Below are positions 1 through 7,165 of a DNA stretch of 41,512 nucleotides, one piece after another. Both the position numbers and the translations under genes were made by a program. Numbering within the stretch: position 1 is the first letter of the stretch; the number at the start of each line of letters is the position of its first letter. The stretch comes from JAMOQA01 sp964420365 (GTDB taxonomy: Bacteria; Acidobacteriota; Polarisedimenticolia; J045), in assembly GCA_964420365.1 (NCBI GenBank), contig CAYQTA010000083.1, forward strand, positions 1 to 41,512. The letters are read 5' to 3'. The notes under the pieces are model-generated. The model was not told the origin of the DNA. It did not search any database and worked only from the letters and a program-made list of their open reading frames with translations.

Positions 1-1
1 C

Positions 2-1285
2 TTCGCCGGGTCGTGCTCGATGATCGAGAAGTACCCGTCCGAGGGGCCGGGAATGTACAAGACCTGGCACATCTTCGGGGACCCGTCCCTGCGGGTCTAC
101 GGGGAGGTCAGCCCCCACGGGATGGAGGTGACCCCGCCGGAAGGCCTCGAGGGAAGCGGCCCCGCCGGCGGACCGTTCGACCCGGACCGCCGGGTCTACA
201 CGGTGAAAAACCGGGACGCCGAGAACCCGATCGACTTCGAGGTGACCGCGGACGACCCGTGGGTGGTGGCCGAGCCGTCGGCCGGAACCCTCGACCCGGG
301 GGCGTCGATCGAGGTGACGGTCTCGTTCGGGGAGCTGGCCCACCAGCTCGACAACGGGGAGCACCGGACGACCGTGCACTTCGTCAACCTGACCGACCAC
401 GACGGGGACACGACGCGGCCGGCGCACCTGCGGGTGGGCCGGGCAGTCGAGGAGTATTCCTGGAACCTCGATTCCGACCCGGGCTGGTCACGGGACGGCG
501 AGTGGGAGTTCGGCCGGCCGCAGGGACAGGGTGGGAGTCCCTCGTGCCCGAACCCCGACCCGACCTCCGGGGCGACCGGGACGAACGTCTTCGGGATCAA
601 CCTCGCGGGGAACTACGACCGGATGGCGGGGAACCCGCAGTACCTGGTGATCGGTCCCGTCGACCTCTCCGCGGCCGCCGGCACGCGGATCCGCTACATG
701 CGGTGGCTCAACGCCGGCCAGGCGCCGGTGGTCAGCCAGGCGGTGGAGGTTTCCACCGACGGCTCGACGTGGGAGGCGGTCTGGGAGGCCGAGGGGCCGA
801 TGTCGGACGATCACTGGGTCCAGGCGGAGCACGAGGCGCCCCAGGCGGACCACCAGGCCAGCGTCTGGTTCCGGTTCAAGCACCACGTGCAGCTCACGGT
901 GATCGACGCCTGCTCGGGCTGGAACCTGGATGACGTCGAGATCCTCGCGTCGCCGGCAACGGCGCGCGTGCGGGTGACCGTCGAGAAGAACGCGATTTCC
1001 TGGGACCGGGAGTGCGGCGCCGATGCCTTCGACGTGGTTCGCGGGGACGTCGGGGAGCTCCTCCGGAGCGGCGGGGACTTCTCCGCGGCGACGAAGGAGT
1101 GCCTCGCGGACGACCTGGACGCGGACCGGCTCGACTGGACGGCGACGCCGGCGGCCGGCGAGGGCTGGTGGGTGCTGGTCCGGGGCGTCGCGGACGGTGA
1201 TCCGATGACGTGGGAGAGCCTCGCCGATTCCCAGGTCGGCCTGCGGGACGACGAGATCGACGCCGCTCCCGGGTCCTGTCCCTGA
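2..1285 (+). CDS. C25 (gingipain-type) cysteine peptidase, C-terminal fragment
   Basis: The reading frame is open to the left edge, so the start and catalytic His/Cys lie outside the window. The first visible residues (FAGSCSMIEKYPSEGPG, then HIFGDPSLRVYG) match the end of a C25 peptidase catalytic domain, and the full-length C25 protein at 11316-14624 has the corresponding LLAEPSLSLW. After it come an Ig-like stretch (NPIDFEVTADDPWVV), a MAM/jelly-roll-like segment beginning WNLDSDPGW and holding WNLDDVEIL, and a C-terminal module with paired Cys. These accessory domains are typical of secreted peptidases of Gram-negative environmental bacteria. No Por-type sorting domain is obvious. Extracellular protein degradation is the likely role. 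The 100-bp palindromic repeat begins 27 bp after the stop and may end the transcript. Confidence is high for the family and low for the substrate. Confidence 0.85.
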   Translation, partial: FAGSCSMIEKYPSEGPGMYKTWHIFGDPSLRVYGEVSPHGMEVTPPEGLEGSGPAGGPFDPDRRVYTVKNRDAENPIDFEVTADDPWVVAEPSAGTLDPGASIEVTVSFGELAHQLDNGEHRTTVHFVNLTDHDGDTTRPAHLRVGRAVEEYSWNLDSDPGWSRDGEWEFGRPQGQGGSPSCPNPDPTSGATGTNVFGINLAGNYDRMAGNPQYLVIGPVDLSAAAGTRIRYMRWLNAGQAPVVSQAVEVSTDGSTWEAVWEAEGPMSDDHWVQAEHEAPQADHQASVWFRFKHHVQLTVIDACSGWNLDDVEILASPATARVRVTVEKNAISWDRECGADAFDVVRGDVGELLRSGGDFSAATKECLADDLDADRLDWTATPAAGEGWWVLVRGVADGDPMTWESLADSQVGLRDDEIDAAPGSCP

Positions 1286-1312
1286 GCCGCCGGGGGCGCG
1301 CGGCGCTCCGCA

Positions 1313-1412
1313 CCGCCCGGGTCGCCTCCCGGCGACCCCTACAGGAGACCCGTACACGAAGCCGCGGGTTTCGTGGGTTCATGTAGGGGCGGCCGGGAGG
1401 CCGCCCGAAGGT
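1313..1412. repeat. REP-like palindromic repeat, copy A
   Basis: This 100-bp element matches copy B at 21252-21351 at 93 of 100 positions with no gaps. The outer arms (GC-rich, ending CCCCTACA and starting TGTAGGGG) are near-perfect reverse complements, so the element can fold into one long hairpin around a central GTACA...GTGGGTTCA segment. It begins 27 bp after the stop of the C25 peptidase fragment. It could act as a transcript terminator or stabiliser, or be a short non-autonomous mobile element. No gene is seen in it. Confidence 0.85.
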
Positions 1413-1431
1413 CGAGGGCGCGCACGGTGCG

Positions 1432-1950
1432 TCAGCGGCGTCCCGGCGGACGCATGCCACCGCCCATCCCGCCGGGGGGAACCCGCCCGTGGCCCATGCC
1501 GTGATGGCGGCCGTGCCCGTGCCGGGGGGCGGGGTGTCCCTCGACGCCGCAGCCCTGGAAACGGCCGGTGTTCGACCACAGGGGCACTCCGCGGAACGTG
1601 CGCAACCGCAGCCGCGTCGCCCGGTCCAGGTTGAAGATCTTCTGTACCGGCGCGGGCTCACTTCCCTCCGTCGCGAGGGCCCGCGCCCGCACGTGGTCGC
1701 CCGGTTTCAGCTCGAACCCGATCTCGTCGAGGACGGCCGATGGTGCGAGGAGGAGGCGGACCTCGCCGCGGTCCGTCCCGACCACGGCCACGGTCTGCAC
1801 GGAGCCATCCTCGAGGGTGACCTGCTCTAGGGTTCGGACCGTTCCCTCGACGATGACGTACCCGGTCCCGCGGCCCGCGCGGGCAGGCGTCCCCGCCGGC
1901 GCCGCGAGCAGCGCCGCGAGGGCCAGGAACACCGGGAACGTCTTCTTCAC
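1432..1950 (-). CDS. small secreted protein with His/Met-rich tail
   Basis: A 172-residue protein of no recognised family. It has an N-terminal signal peptide (basic MKKTF, hydrophobic core, likely cut near ARAG at 22-26), then a compact beta-rich body (about 30-115) with an OB-like look (VIVEGTVRTLEQVTLEDGS, DRGEVRLLLAP). The tail (137-172) is rich in His, Gly and Met: six His at 139-154 followed by GGMGGGM. Such tails often bind soft metals, which here is inference. The start is GTG with a GGAGGAG ribosome site. The gene follows the barrel gene after an 18-bp gap on the same strand and probably shares its sigma-54 promoter. A periplasmic metal-binding or metal-sensing accessory protein is a guess. 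Confidence 0.75.
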   Translation of the reverse strand: MKKTFPVFLALAALLAAPAGTPARAGRGTGYVIVEGTVRTLEQVTLEDGSVQTVAVVGTDRGEVRLLLAPSAVLDEIGFELKPGDHVRARALATEGSEPAPVQKIFNLDRATRLRLRTFRGVPLWSNTGRFQGCGVEGHPAPRHGHGRHHGMGHGRVPPGGMGGGMRPPGRR

Positions 1951-1968
1951 GTGTTCCGCTCCTCCGGG

Positions 1969-2886
1969 TTACCGGAGCATGCCGGGCGTGCGGGGTCGCG
2001 AAGGGGGAACGCCCCACGAGATCCCCAGGGAAAGGCTCCAGTCCTCGGCGGCATCCGTCAAGCCGGTGGTCGCGAGCACGCGCAGGCCGAGCCGCTCGTG
2101 GAGGGGCAGCCGCAGCCCCGCCCCCAGCGCGACCCGCGAACCGGTCCCGGGGGTGATCTCGCCGTTTCCCTCGAGCCAGCCCGAGAGGACGAGCCCGCCC
2201 CGCAGCGGCTCCGACTCGAGCCCGACGAAACCGTCCACGGTGTCCTTGAAGTCGATCCAGTCCGGGTCGCCGATCCGGTTCCAGCCGATGCCGCCGAAGA
2301 AGGAGGCCGCCCAGCCGTGGTACTCGCCCGAGAGCCCGACCCGCGCATCCCATTCCCCGGTGCCGAGACCTCGTTCCTCGTCGGCGGTCGGCAGCTTCAC
2401 CTCGAGTGCGGCGTCGAGCCGGTAGACCTTGAGGCCGCCCCCGGCAAGGCGACGACCGACCCCGATCCTGACGTCACCGAGCCCGGTGGCCCAGCGATCG
2501 TCGCCGACGGGATCGTCCGTCGCCTCGAGGGGAGCGAGGGCGAGCGGGGCATGCCCTCCGCCGGGCATGCTGCCATGCCCGCCCATCCAGTCGGACCACT
2601 CGCCCCGGTGGCCCTCGTCGACCGGCACCGGTCCCGCGCCGGTCCAGGTCACCCCGAGGGTCCGGCGGACCGCCACCCAGGGAACCTCCAGCCGGAACTG
2701 GAAGGTGTCCCCTGTCACGTACCGGAGCGAGAACGCCCGGGTATCGGCGTCCACGCCGGTCCCGTAGTCGCCGGAGGCGGCCCAGCCGGTCAGCGTCCAC
2801 TCGCTGCCGGCGCCGGCGAGGGCCGGCAGCGAGGAGACCAGGGCGAGGAGCAGCATCGTCGTCCACCATCGTTCGTTTCGCATCAT
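1969..2886 (-). CDS. outer-membrane beta-barrel-like protein (MetA/phenol-transporter type)
   Basis: 305 residues with a signal peptide (hydrophobic core LLLALVSSLPALAGAG, cleavage near residue 27). Then come repeated amphipathic beta strands with aromatic girdle residues (TLTGWAASGDYG, FQFRLEVPWVAV, LKVYRLDAALEVKLPTADEE, WAASFFGGIGWNRIG, WSLSLGISWGV), the pattern of small outer-membrane barrels in the MetA-pathway/'transporter' family. A Met/His/Gly-rich loop (WMGGHGSMPGGGHAP, near 103-117) is unusual and recalls the His/Met tail of the next gene. Either of two adjacent ATGs (2886 or 2883) could be used; the GGAGGGAGG ribosome site fits both. A strong sigma-54 promoter match lies about 50 bp upstream, and the kinase/activator pair is directly upstream on the same strand. 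Function is not known; metal or solute passage is inferred. Confidence 0.78.
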   Translation of the reverse strand: MMRNERWWTTMLLLALVSSLPALAGAGSEWTLTGWAASGDYGTGVDADTRAFSLRYVTGDTFQFRLEVPWVAVRRTLGVTWTGAGPVPVDEGHRGEWSDWMGGHGSMPGGGHAPLALAPLEATDDPVGDDRWATGLGDVRIGVGRRLAGGGLKVYRLDAALEVKLPTADEERGLGTGEWDARVGLSGEYHGWAASFFGGIGWNRIGDPDWIDFKDTVDGFVGLESEPLRGGLVLSGWLEGNGEITPGTGSRVALGAGLRLPLHERLGLRVLATTGLTDAAEDWSLSLGISWGVPPSRPRTPGMLR

Positions 2887-2934
2887 CGACCTCCCTCCGG
2901 CCGGTGCGCCGCACCGGCCTCCACCCGTCGTCTC

Positions 2935-2950
2935 CGCAAGTTTCGTGCCG
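2935..2950 (-). promoter_or_regulatory. sigma-54 promoter of barrel / His-rich operon
   Basis: On the minus strand the 16-mer reads CGGCACGAAACTTGCG. It matches the sigma-54 consensus TGGCACG-N4-TTGCW at all core positions, with GG and GC exactly 12 bp apart. Only the outermost first and last bases differ. Transcription would start near 2924, about 38 bp before the ATG at 2886. Confidence 0.75.
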
Positions 2951-2982
2951 GCGAATCGCCGGTTTCCCGGGGACTTTCTCGA

Positions 2983-3016
2983 CAGGATCGTCGAGCCCGG
3001 GGGGCTTCTTCGACGA
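2983..3016. promoter_or_regulatory. candidate activator binding site (TCGTCGA / TCGACGA dyad)
   Basis: TCGTCGA (2988-2994) and its reverse complement TCGACGA (3010-3016) form a dyad about 60-90 bp upstream of the predicted sigma-54 start site, the usual place for an NtrC-type enhancer. The left part, CAGGATCGTCGAGCCCG, recurs with one inserted T upstream of the DUF2202 gene (6136-6153). The link to the adjacent response regulator is inferred. Confidence 0.35.
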
Positions 3017-3030
3017 ACCCTGCCGCAACC

Positions 3031-4422
3031 TCAGGTCCCGGATTCGCCCCGGGAACGATACTTGGCCAGCTTGTACCGCAGGGCCCGCTCGCTGATCCCC
3101 AGCCGGGCCGCCGCCCGGGACTGGTTGCCACCCTCGGCCGCCAGTGCCTCCTCGATCAGGGCCCTCTCGAGCGCCGCGATCCGCTCGGGGAGCGTGCCGT
3201 CCGTGCCCGCTCCGGGTCCCGGGCGCGGCTCCCCGCGGGCACCGAGGACGGCCGGGGGCAGGTCGTCGGTCGTGACCAGGTCGCCCCGGGACAGCACGAG
3301 GGCGCGCTGAACGATGTTCTCCAGCTCCCGGACGTTCCCCGGAAAGTCGTACCTCACGAGCAGGTCCATCGCCTCGCGGGAGAGGGCCTTCTTCGCGCCT
3401 CCCGCGACCGCCGCGTGCTTCTCGAGGAAGTGTTCCACCAGCAGCGGGATGTCGGCGCGACGTGCCCGGAGGGGCGGGATCTCGATCGTGACGACGGCGA
3501 GCCGGTAGTAGAGATCCTCCCGGAACCGTCCCTCGGCGACCTCCTTGGGGAGATCCCTGTTCGTCGCGGCGATCACCCGGACGTCGATCGGGATCGGCCG
3601 GTTGCCGCCGACCCGTTCGACGGCGCGCTCCTGGAGCACGCGGAGCAGCTTGACCTGGGTCTCGGGCGGGAGTTCGCCGATCTCGTCGAGAAAGAGCGTT
3701 CCTCCGTGTGCGGCCTCGAGGCGGCCGATTCGCCGGCGATCCGCCCCGGTGAAGGCTCCCTTCTCGTGGCCGAACAGCTCGCTCTCGAGCAGGGAGGGGG
3801 AGAGAGCCGCTGCGCTGACCGCCACGAACGGGCCGTCGCGGCGGGGGCTCGCCGCGTGGATCGCGCGGGCGACCAGTTCCTTGCCCGTGCCCGATTCCCC
3901 GAGGAGCAGGACGGAAACCGGGGAAGGGGCCACCCGGGCGGCCACCGAGAGCACCTCGGCCATCGGGCCCCCTGCGGTGACGATCCCGGGCAGCGATTCG
4001 ATCTCGCCGAGGCGCCGGCGCAGTTCGCGGTTCTCCCGCCGGAGGTGGCGTGCCTCGAGGGCCCGTCGAACGACGTGCTCGACCTCCTCCAGGTCGAGCG
4101 GCTTGAGGAGGTAGTCGGCCGCCCCGTCCTTGAGGGCCCCGACCGCGTCCGGAACGGTCCCGTAGGCGGTCACCAGGATGACCTCCACGTCCGGAGCCAG
4201 CTCCTTCGCCCGCCGGAGCAGGTCCCGGCCATCCACCCGCGGCATGCGCAGGTCCGAGATCACCAGGTCCACGGGATCCCGCTCCAGCAGGGCGACGGCC
4301 TCCTCCCCGTCCCGGGCGGCCAGGACTTCCGCCCCCAGGTCGGCGAGAAACCCGGCGAGCTGTCCCCGCTGGGCGTCGTCGTCCTCGGCAAGGAGGATTC
4401 GTGCCTCGAGCTTTCCGCTCAT
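3031..4422 (-). CDS. sigma-54-dependent response regulator (NtrC/ZraR family)
   Basis: 463 residues in three domains. The receiver (about 8-120) has the acidic cluster AEDDD, phosphoacceptor D57 (VISDLRMP), T85 (LVTAYG) and K107 (LLKPLD). The AAA+ sigma-54 activation domain (about 148-380) has Walker A GESGTGKE at 175-182, the sigma-54-contacting GAFTGA loop at 222-227 and Walker B GGTLFLDEIGE at 240-250. The C-terminal Fis-type helix-turn-helix is visible in AAARLGISERALRYKLAKY. ATG 4422 was chosen because the receiver starts there and because it overlaps the kinase stop as ATGA, a sign of translational coupling. Sigma-54 promoters lie beyond both ends of the pair, so the flanking genes are the obvious targets. 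Family assignment is certain; the signal is not known, and ZraR-like metal stress is inferred from the neighbours. Confidence 0.95.
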   Translation of the reverse strand: MSGKLEARILLAEDDDAQRGQLAGFLADLGAEVLAARDGEEAVALLERDPVDLVISDLRMPRVDGRDLLRRAKELAPDVEVILVTAYGTVPDAVGALKDGAADYLLKPLDLEEVEHVVRRALEARHLRRENRELRRRLGEIESLPGIVTAGGPMAEVLSVAARVAPSPVSVLLLGESGTGKELVARAIHAASPRRDGPFVAVSAAALSPSLLESELFGHEKGAFTGADRRRIGRLEAAHGGTLFLDEIGELPPETQVKLLRVLQERAVERVGGNRPIPIDVRVIAATNRDLPKEVAEGRFREDLYYRLAVVTIEIPPLRARRADIPLLVEHFLEKHAAVAGGAKKALSREAMDLLVRYDFPGNVRELENIVQRALVLSRGDLVTTDDLPPAVLGARGEPRPGPGAGTDGTLPERIAALERALIEEALAAEGGNQSRAAARLGISERALRYKLAKYRSRGESGT

Positions 4423-6074
4423 CGTGTCTCGCCTCCTTCCCGCCCGGGATCCCGGGCCCGGGGCAGCACGATCTCGGCCCGGGTACCCCCGCCGGAACGG
4501 TCCTCGAGGATCACCCGGCCGCCATGGTCCTCCACGGTCCGTCGCACCAGCGAAAGACCGAGCCCCGTCCCCTCGGCCCGCGTCGTCACGAAGGCGTCGA
4601 ACACGCGGTCGCGGATCTCCGGTGGAATCCCCGGTCCCTCGTCCTCGACGACCAGCCGCGCCGCATCGTCGTCCACCTCCACGTGGACCAGCACCGTCTT
4701 TCCCGGGGGCGACGCCTGGATCGCGTTCCGCACCAGGTTCACGAGGGCCCGCCGGAGCGCCTCCCGGTCCGCCCGCACGGGGGCCGCGCACCGTTCTCCC
4801 AGTTCGACCCGCACCCCCCGGGCCTCGGCCTCGTGGACGAGCAGCATCATCACCTCCCGGGCGAGGGCACACGGATCGACCCGCTCGAACGGGCCCCGTG
4901 TCGGGCGCGCCAGCGCGAGGAACCCGCCCAGGGTCTCCTCGAGGCGCCGGATCTCCCGGCGGATCGTGGCGGCCAGCTCCCGGACCGTCTCGCCGGCTTC
5001 CGGGTGACGCTCGATCCTCTGGGCGGCCATCCCGATCGCGTTCATCGGGGAGCGGACCTCGTGGGCGAGCCCGGCCGCGAGGGCACCCGCTGCCGCCAGG
5101 CGCTCGCTCTCCTGGCGGGCGCGTTCCGCGTCGGCCAGCCGGCGGGCGGACTCGGCCCGCTCTTCCGCCCGCTGCCGGAGAACGACGGCGAAGGCGGCGC
5201 CGAGGAGCCCGAGAGCGGAGAGGACGATCGCGACGAGGAGGGTGCGGCGCATGGCCGCCGCCGTCGCCTGTTCGAGGGCGGCCGCGTCGAGCCCCACCTG
5301 GAGGACCGCGTTGCGGCCGGCGGGGGCCTCCACCGGCACCAGGACCTCGAACACGCTCCGGTGACGCACGCGCCGGAGAAGGCCCCGGTCATCCCCCGCC
5401 GGGGCGGGCACCGGTTTCCCGTCCCGGCTCGCCTCGACGCGCCGGCCCCCCGGCTCCACCGAGAACGCGAGGTAGACGATGCCGGGCGTGCGGACCAGGG
5501 AAAGGAGGAGGTTCTCCACGCCGAGGCGCCGGGAGAAGGCGAAGGCCCGGGTCGGGTGGATCCGGGCGAGGACCGCGCCGCGGGAGGATCGTGCGATCGC
5601 GGCCAGGTGGGCCTGGCCGTCCTCGCGGGACCAGTCGAGGAGCTTCTCCTCCACGCGGCCGTCCAGGACGTCCCGCGCCTCGGCGAGGACCGCCGCCGGA
5701 ACGTCCTCTCCGGCCGCCAGGCGGACGCGGCCGTCCGGGGTGAGGACCACCGCCGCGGCGAGTCCCGCCTCGTCGACGAACGCCTCGAGCGTGTCTCTGT
5801 CCAGCGCCCCGGCCCCGTCGAGGAGGGCCAGCGCCCGGGTGTCGTCGAGAAGCTTCCAGGACAGCACCTCCCCGAGCTCCTCCGCGGCGGCGGCGGCGGC
5901 AGTCAGGGCGGGGCCGAGCGTGCGGGCGAGGGCGAGGGCCTCCCGCCGCAGCACCTCCCGGGTTTCCCGCTGCTGCCGCCGGGCTTCCCGCAGCGCCCAC
6001 CCCCCCGCGGCGAACCACCCGGCGAGGAGGAGCACCACGATCGTCCACGTGCGGCGGCGTGTCGGCGTCGTCAT
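4419..6074 (-). CDS. membrane sensor histidine kinase (NtrB/ZraS type)
   Basis: 551 residues. There are two membrane segments (about 9-28 and 278-299) enclosing a periplasmic sensor region of about 245 residues with no clear known domain. A short coiled-coil linker (300-328) follows, then HisKA with H338 in LAHEVRSPMN, and a HATPase domain with N box NLVRNAIQ (446-453), G1 VEDEGPGIP (476-484) and G2 EGTGLGLSLV (501-510). It phosphorylates the response regulator encoded immediately downstream; the stop overlaps that ATG by 4 bp. The architecture resembles ZraS/AtoS-type kinases that feed sigma-54 activators. The ribosome site GGGAG lies rather far upstream, so initiation may be weak. The near-palindromic sigma-54 element at 6228-6245 could also fire toward this gene, giving autoregulation. 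Confidence 0.93.
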   Translation of the reverse strand: MTTPTRRRTWTIVVLLLAGWFAAGGWALREARRQQRETREVLRREALALARTLGPALTAAAAAAEELGEVLSWKLLDDTRALALLDGAGALDRDTLEAFVDEAGLAAAVVLTPDGRVRLAAGEDVPAAVLAEARDVLDGRVEEKLLDWSREDGQAHLAAIARSSRGAVLARIHPTRAFAFSRRLGVENLLLSLVRTPGIVYLAFSVEPGGRRVEASRDGKPVPAPAGDDRGLLRRVRHRSVFEVLVPVEAPAGRNAVLQVGLDAAALEQATAAAMRRTLLVAIVLSALGLLGAAFAVVLRQRAEERAESARRLADAERARQESERLAAAGALAAGLAHEVRSPMNAIGMAAQRIERHPEAGETVRELAATIRREIRRLEETLGGFLALARPTRGPFERVDPCALAREVMMLLVHEAEARGVRVELGERCAAPVRADREALRRALVNLVRNAIQASPPGKTVLVHVEVDDDAARLVVEDEGPGIPPEIRDRVFDAFVTTRAEGTGLGLSLVRRTVEDHGGRVILEDRSGGGTRAEIVLPRARDPGREGGETR

Positions 6075-6135
6075 CGTCCGATTATCTCCCGGTCGCGACC
6101 TCGACGCCCTCGTCGGGAAGTGCCGTCCGATCCGG

Positions 6136-6153
6136 CAGGATTCGTCGAGCCCG
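6136..6153. promoter_or_regulatory. candidate activator binding site shared with 2983-2999
   Basis: CAGGATTCGTCGAGCCCG here and CAGGATCGTCGAGCCCG at 2983-2999 differ by one inserted T. Both lie upstream of sigma-54 promoters that flank the two-component genes; this copy is about 75-90 bp upstream of the -24 box. A CGACG-CCCT-CGTCG dyad at 6102-6115 could be a second half of the site. CGTCG words are common in such GC-rich DNA, so this is tentative. Confidence 0.35.
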
Positions 6154-6227
6154 TCGCGGGGCGGGCGGTGCCGGAGGCGAGGCCAACCCCGTCGGAATCA
6201 CGGACATGCAGGTTCCATGCCGTTCCG

Positions 6228-6245
6228 TGGCACGGATCGTGCCTC
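6228..6245 (+). promoter_or_regulatory. sigma-54 promoter of DUF2202 gene, possibly bidirectional
   Basis: TGGCACGGATCGTGCC (6228-6243) matches TGGCACG-N4-TTGC except for one T to G, with the GG/GC spacing correct. Because GGCACG-GAT-CGTGCC is a perfect inverted repeat, the minus strand (6230-6245) reads AGGCACGATCCGTGCC and also satisfies the -24/-12 geometry, pointing at the kinase. The plus-strand start would be near 6255, about 50 bp before the DUF2202 ATG. Confidence 0.7.
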
Positions 6246-6303
6246 TCGGGGGAGCGAACGTGGACCCCCCGGGTCGGGGAGGTCCCGCAAGGAGGACCCA
6301 CGG

Positions 6304-7092
6304 ATGACGACGAAAAAGACGACGCTCGCGACGATCCTCGCGCTCTCCCTTGCCCTGGTCGCAGGACCCGCCCTGGCTGGCCGCGGACACGGTGGACCCG
6401 GCAACGGAGGCCCGGGCAACGGGGGAGCGGGCAACCTGGCCTGCATGGCGACGGTGATCTCCGGGATGCCCTTCCAGGAGGTCGACGACGTGGAACAGGC
6501 CGACCTGGAATTCATGTGGCAGGAAGAGAAGATGGCCCGGGACGTCCATGCCGTCCTCTACGAGGAATGGGGTCTCCGGGTCTTCGCGAACATCGGCCGG
6601 TCCGAGCAGCGGCACATGGACTCGGTCGCGCTCCTGTTCGAGAAGTATGACCTCGCCCTCCCGATGGCCGATGACATCCCCGGCACGTTCGCCGACCCGG
6701 GGATCCAGGCGCTGTACGACGACCTGGTCGCGCAGGGGAAGCAGTCGCTGGTCGACGCCCTCGTGGTCGGAGCGACCATCGAGGACAAGGACATCGCCGA
6801 CCTCTACGAGGACCTCGGCCATACCGACAACGAGGACATCCGCCTCGTCTACCAGAACCTGGCCAAGGGCTCCCGGAACCACCTCCGGAGCTTCATGGAC
6901 CTCCTCCAGCGGAACGGCGCCACGTACGAGCCGCAGTTCCTGGACCAGGCCACCTTCGACGAGATCCTCTCGACCCCGCGGGAGCGGGGAATGGTGAACG
7001 CCGACGGTGAGCCCGATCCCTCTCTCTGCCCGAACCAGGGTCCCGGGAACCGGCGGAACGGCCGGCGCGGAGGCCGGGGCGGGCGTTTCTGA
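6304..7092 (+). CDS. secreted DUF2202 ferritin-like protein
   Basis: 262 residues. A signal peptide (MTTKKTT, hydrophobic core, cut near ALA-G at 25-26) is followed by a Gly/His-rich linker (GRGHGGPGNGGPGNGG). A helical DUF2202 domain comes next, with the diagnostic EEKMARDVHAVLYEEWGL and NIGRSEQRHMDSVALLFEKY motifs near 70-115 and matching helices with YQNLAKGSRNHLRSFM further on. DUF2202 has a ferritin-like four-helix fold; the Glu/His spacing (EEK, SEQRH, GSRNH) suggests a di-metal site. The C terminus is basic and Arg/Gly-rich. ATG 6304 follows a clear GGAGGA ribosome site. The sigma-54 promoter upstream and the divergent NtrC-type pair suggest stress-induced expression. Biochemical activity of the family is not established; metal storage or oxidation is inferred. 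Confidence 0.88.
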   Translation: MTTKKTTLATILALSLALVAGPALAGRGHGGPGNGGPGNGGAGNLACMATVISGMPFQEVDDVEQADLEFMWQEEKMARDVHAVLYEEWGLRVFANIGRSEQRHMDSVALLFEKYDLALPMADDIPGTFADPGIQALYDDLVAQGKQSLVDALVVGATIEDKDIADLYEDLGHTDNEDIRLVYQNLAKGSRNHLRSFMDLLQRNGATYEPQFLDQATFDEILSTPRERGMVNADGEPDPSLCPNQGPGNRRNGRRGGRGGRF

Positions 7093-7119
7093 CCCTCTTC
7101 CGGGTGAAACGCTTCTCGA

Positions 7120-7143
7120 GGGCCGGCCCCGCGGGGCCGGCCC
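7120..7143. terminator. bidirectional GC hairpin between convergent genes
   Basis: GGGCCGGCCCC and GGGGCCGGCCC form a perfect palindrome in the 73-bp gap between the convergent DUF2202 and permease genes. There is no clear T run on either side, so it may be a hairpin terminator needing Rho or a simple RNA stabiliser. Confidence 0.55.
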
Positions 7144-7165
7144 TGCCCGTTCTCCGCGGGCCGCG

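Noticed and set aside
1951..5007. Very long open frame on the plus strand across the barrel, activator and kinase genes
   Set aside because: It is antisense to genes with clear domains. Its translation is low-complexity Arg/Pro/Gly with no motif, as expected from GC-rich codon bias.
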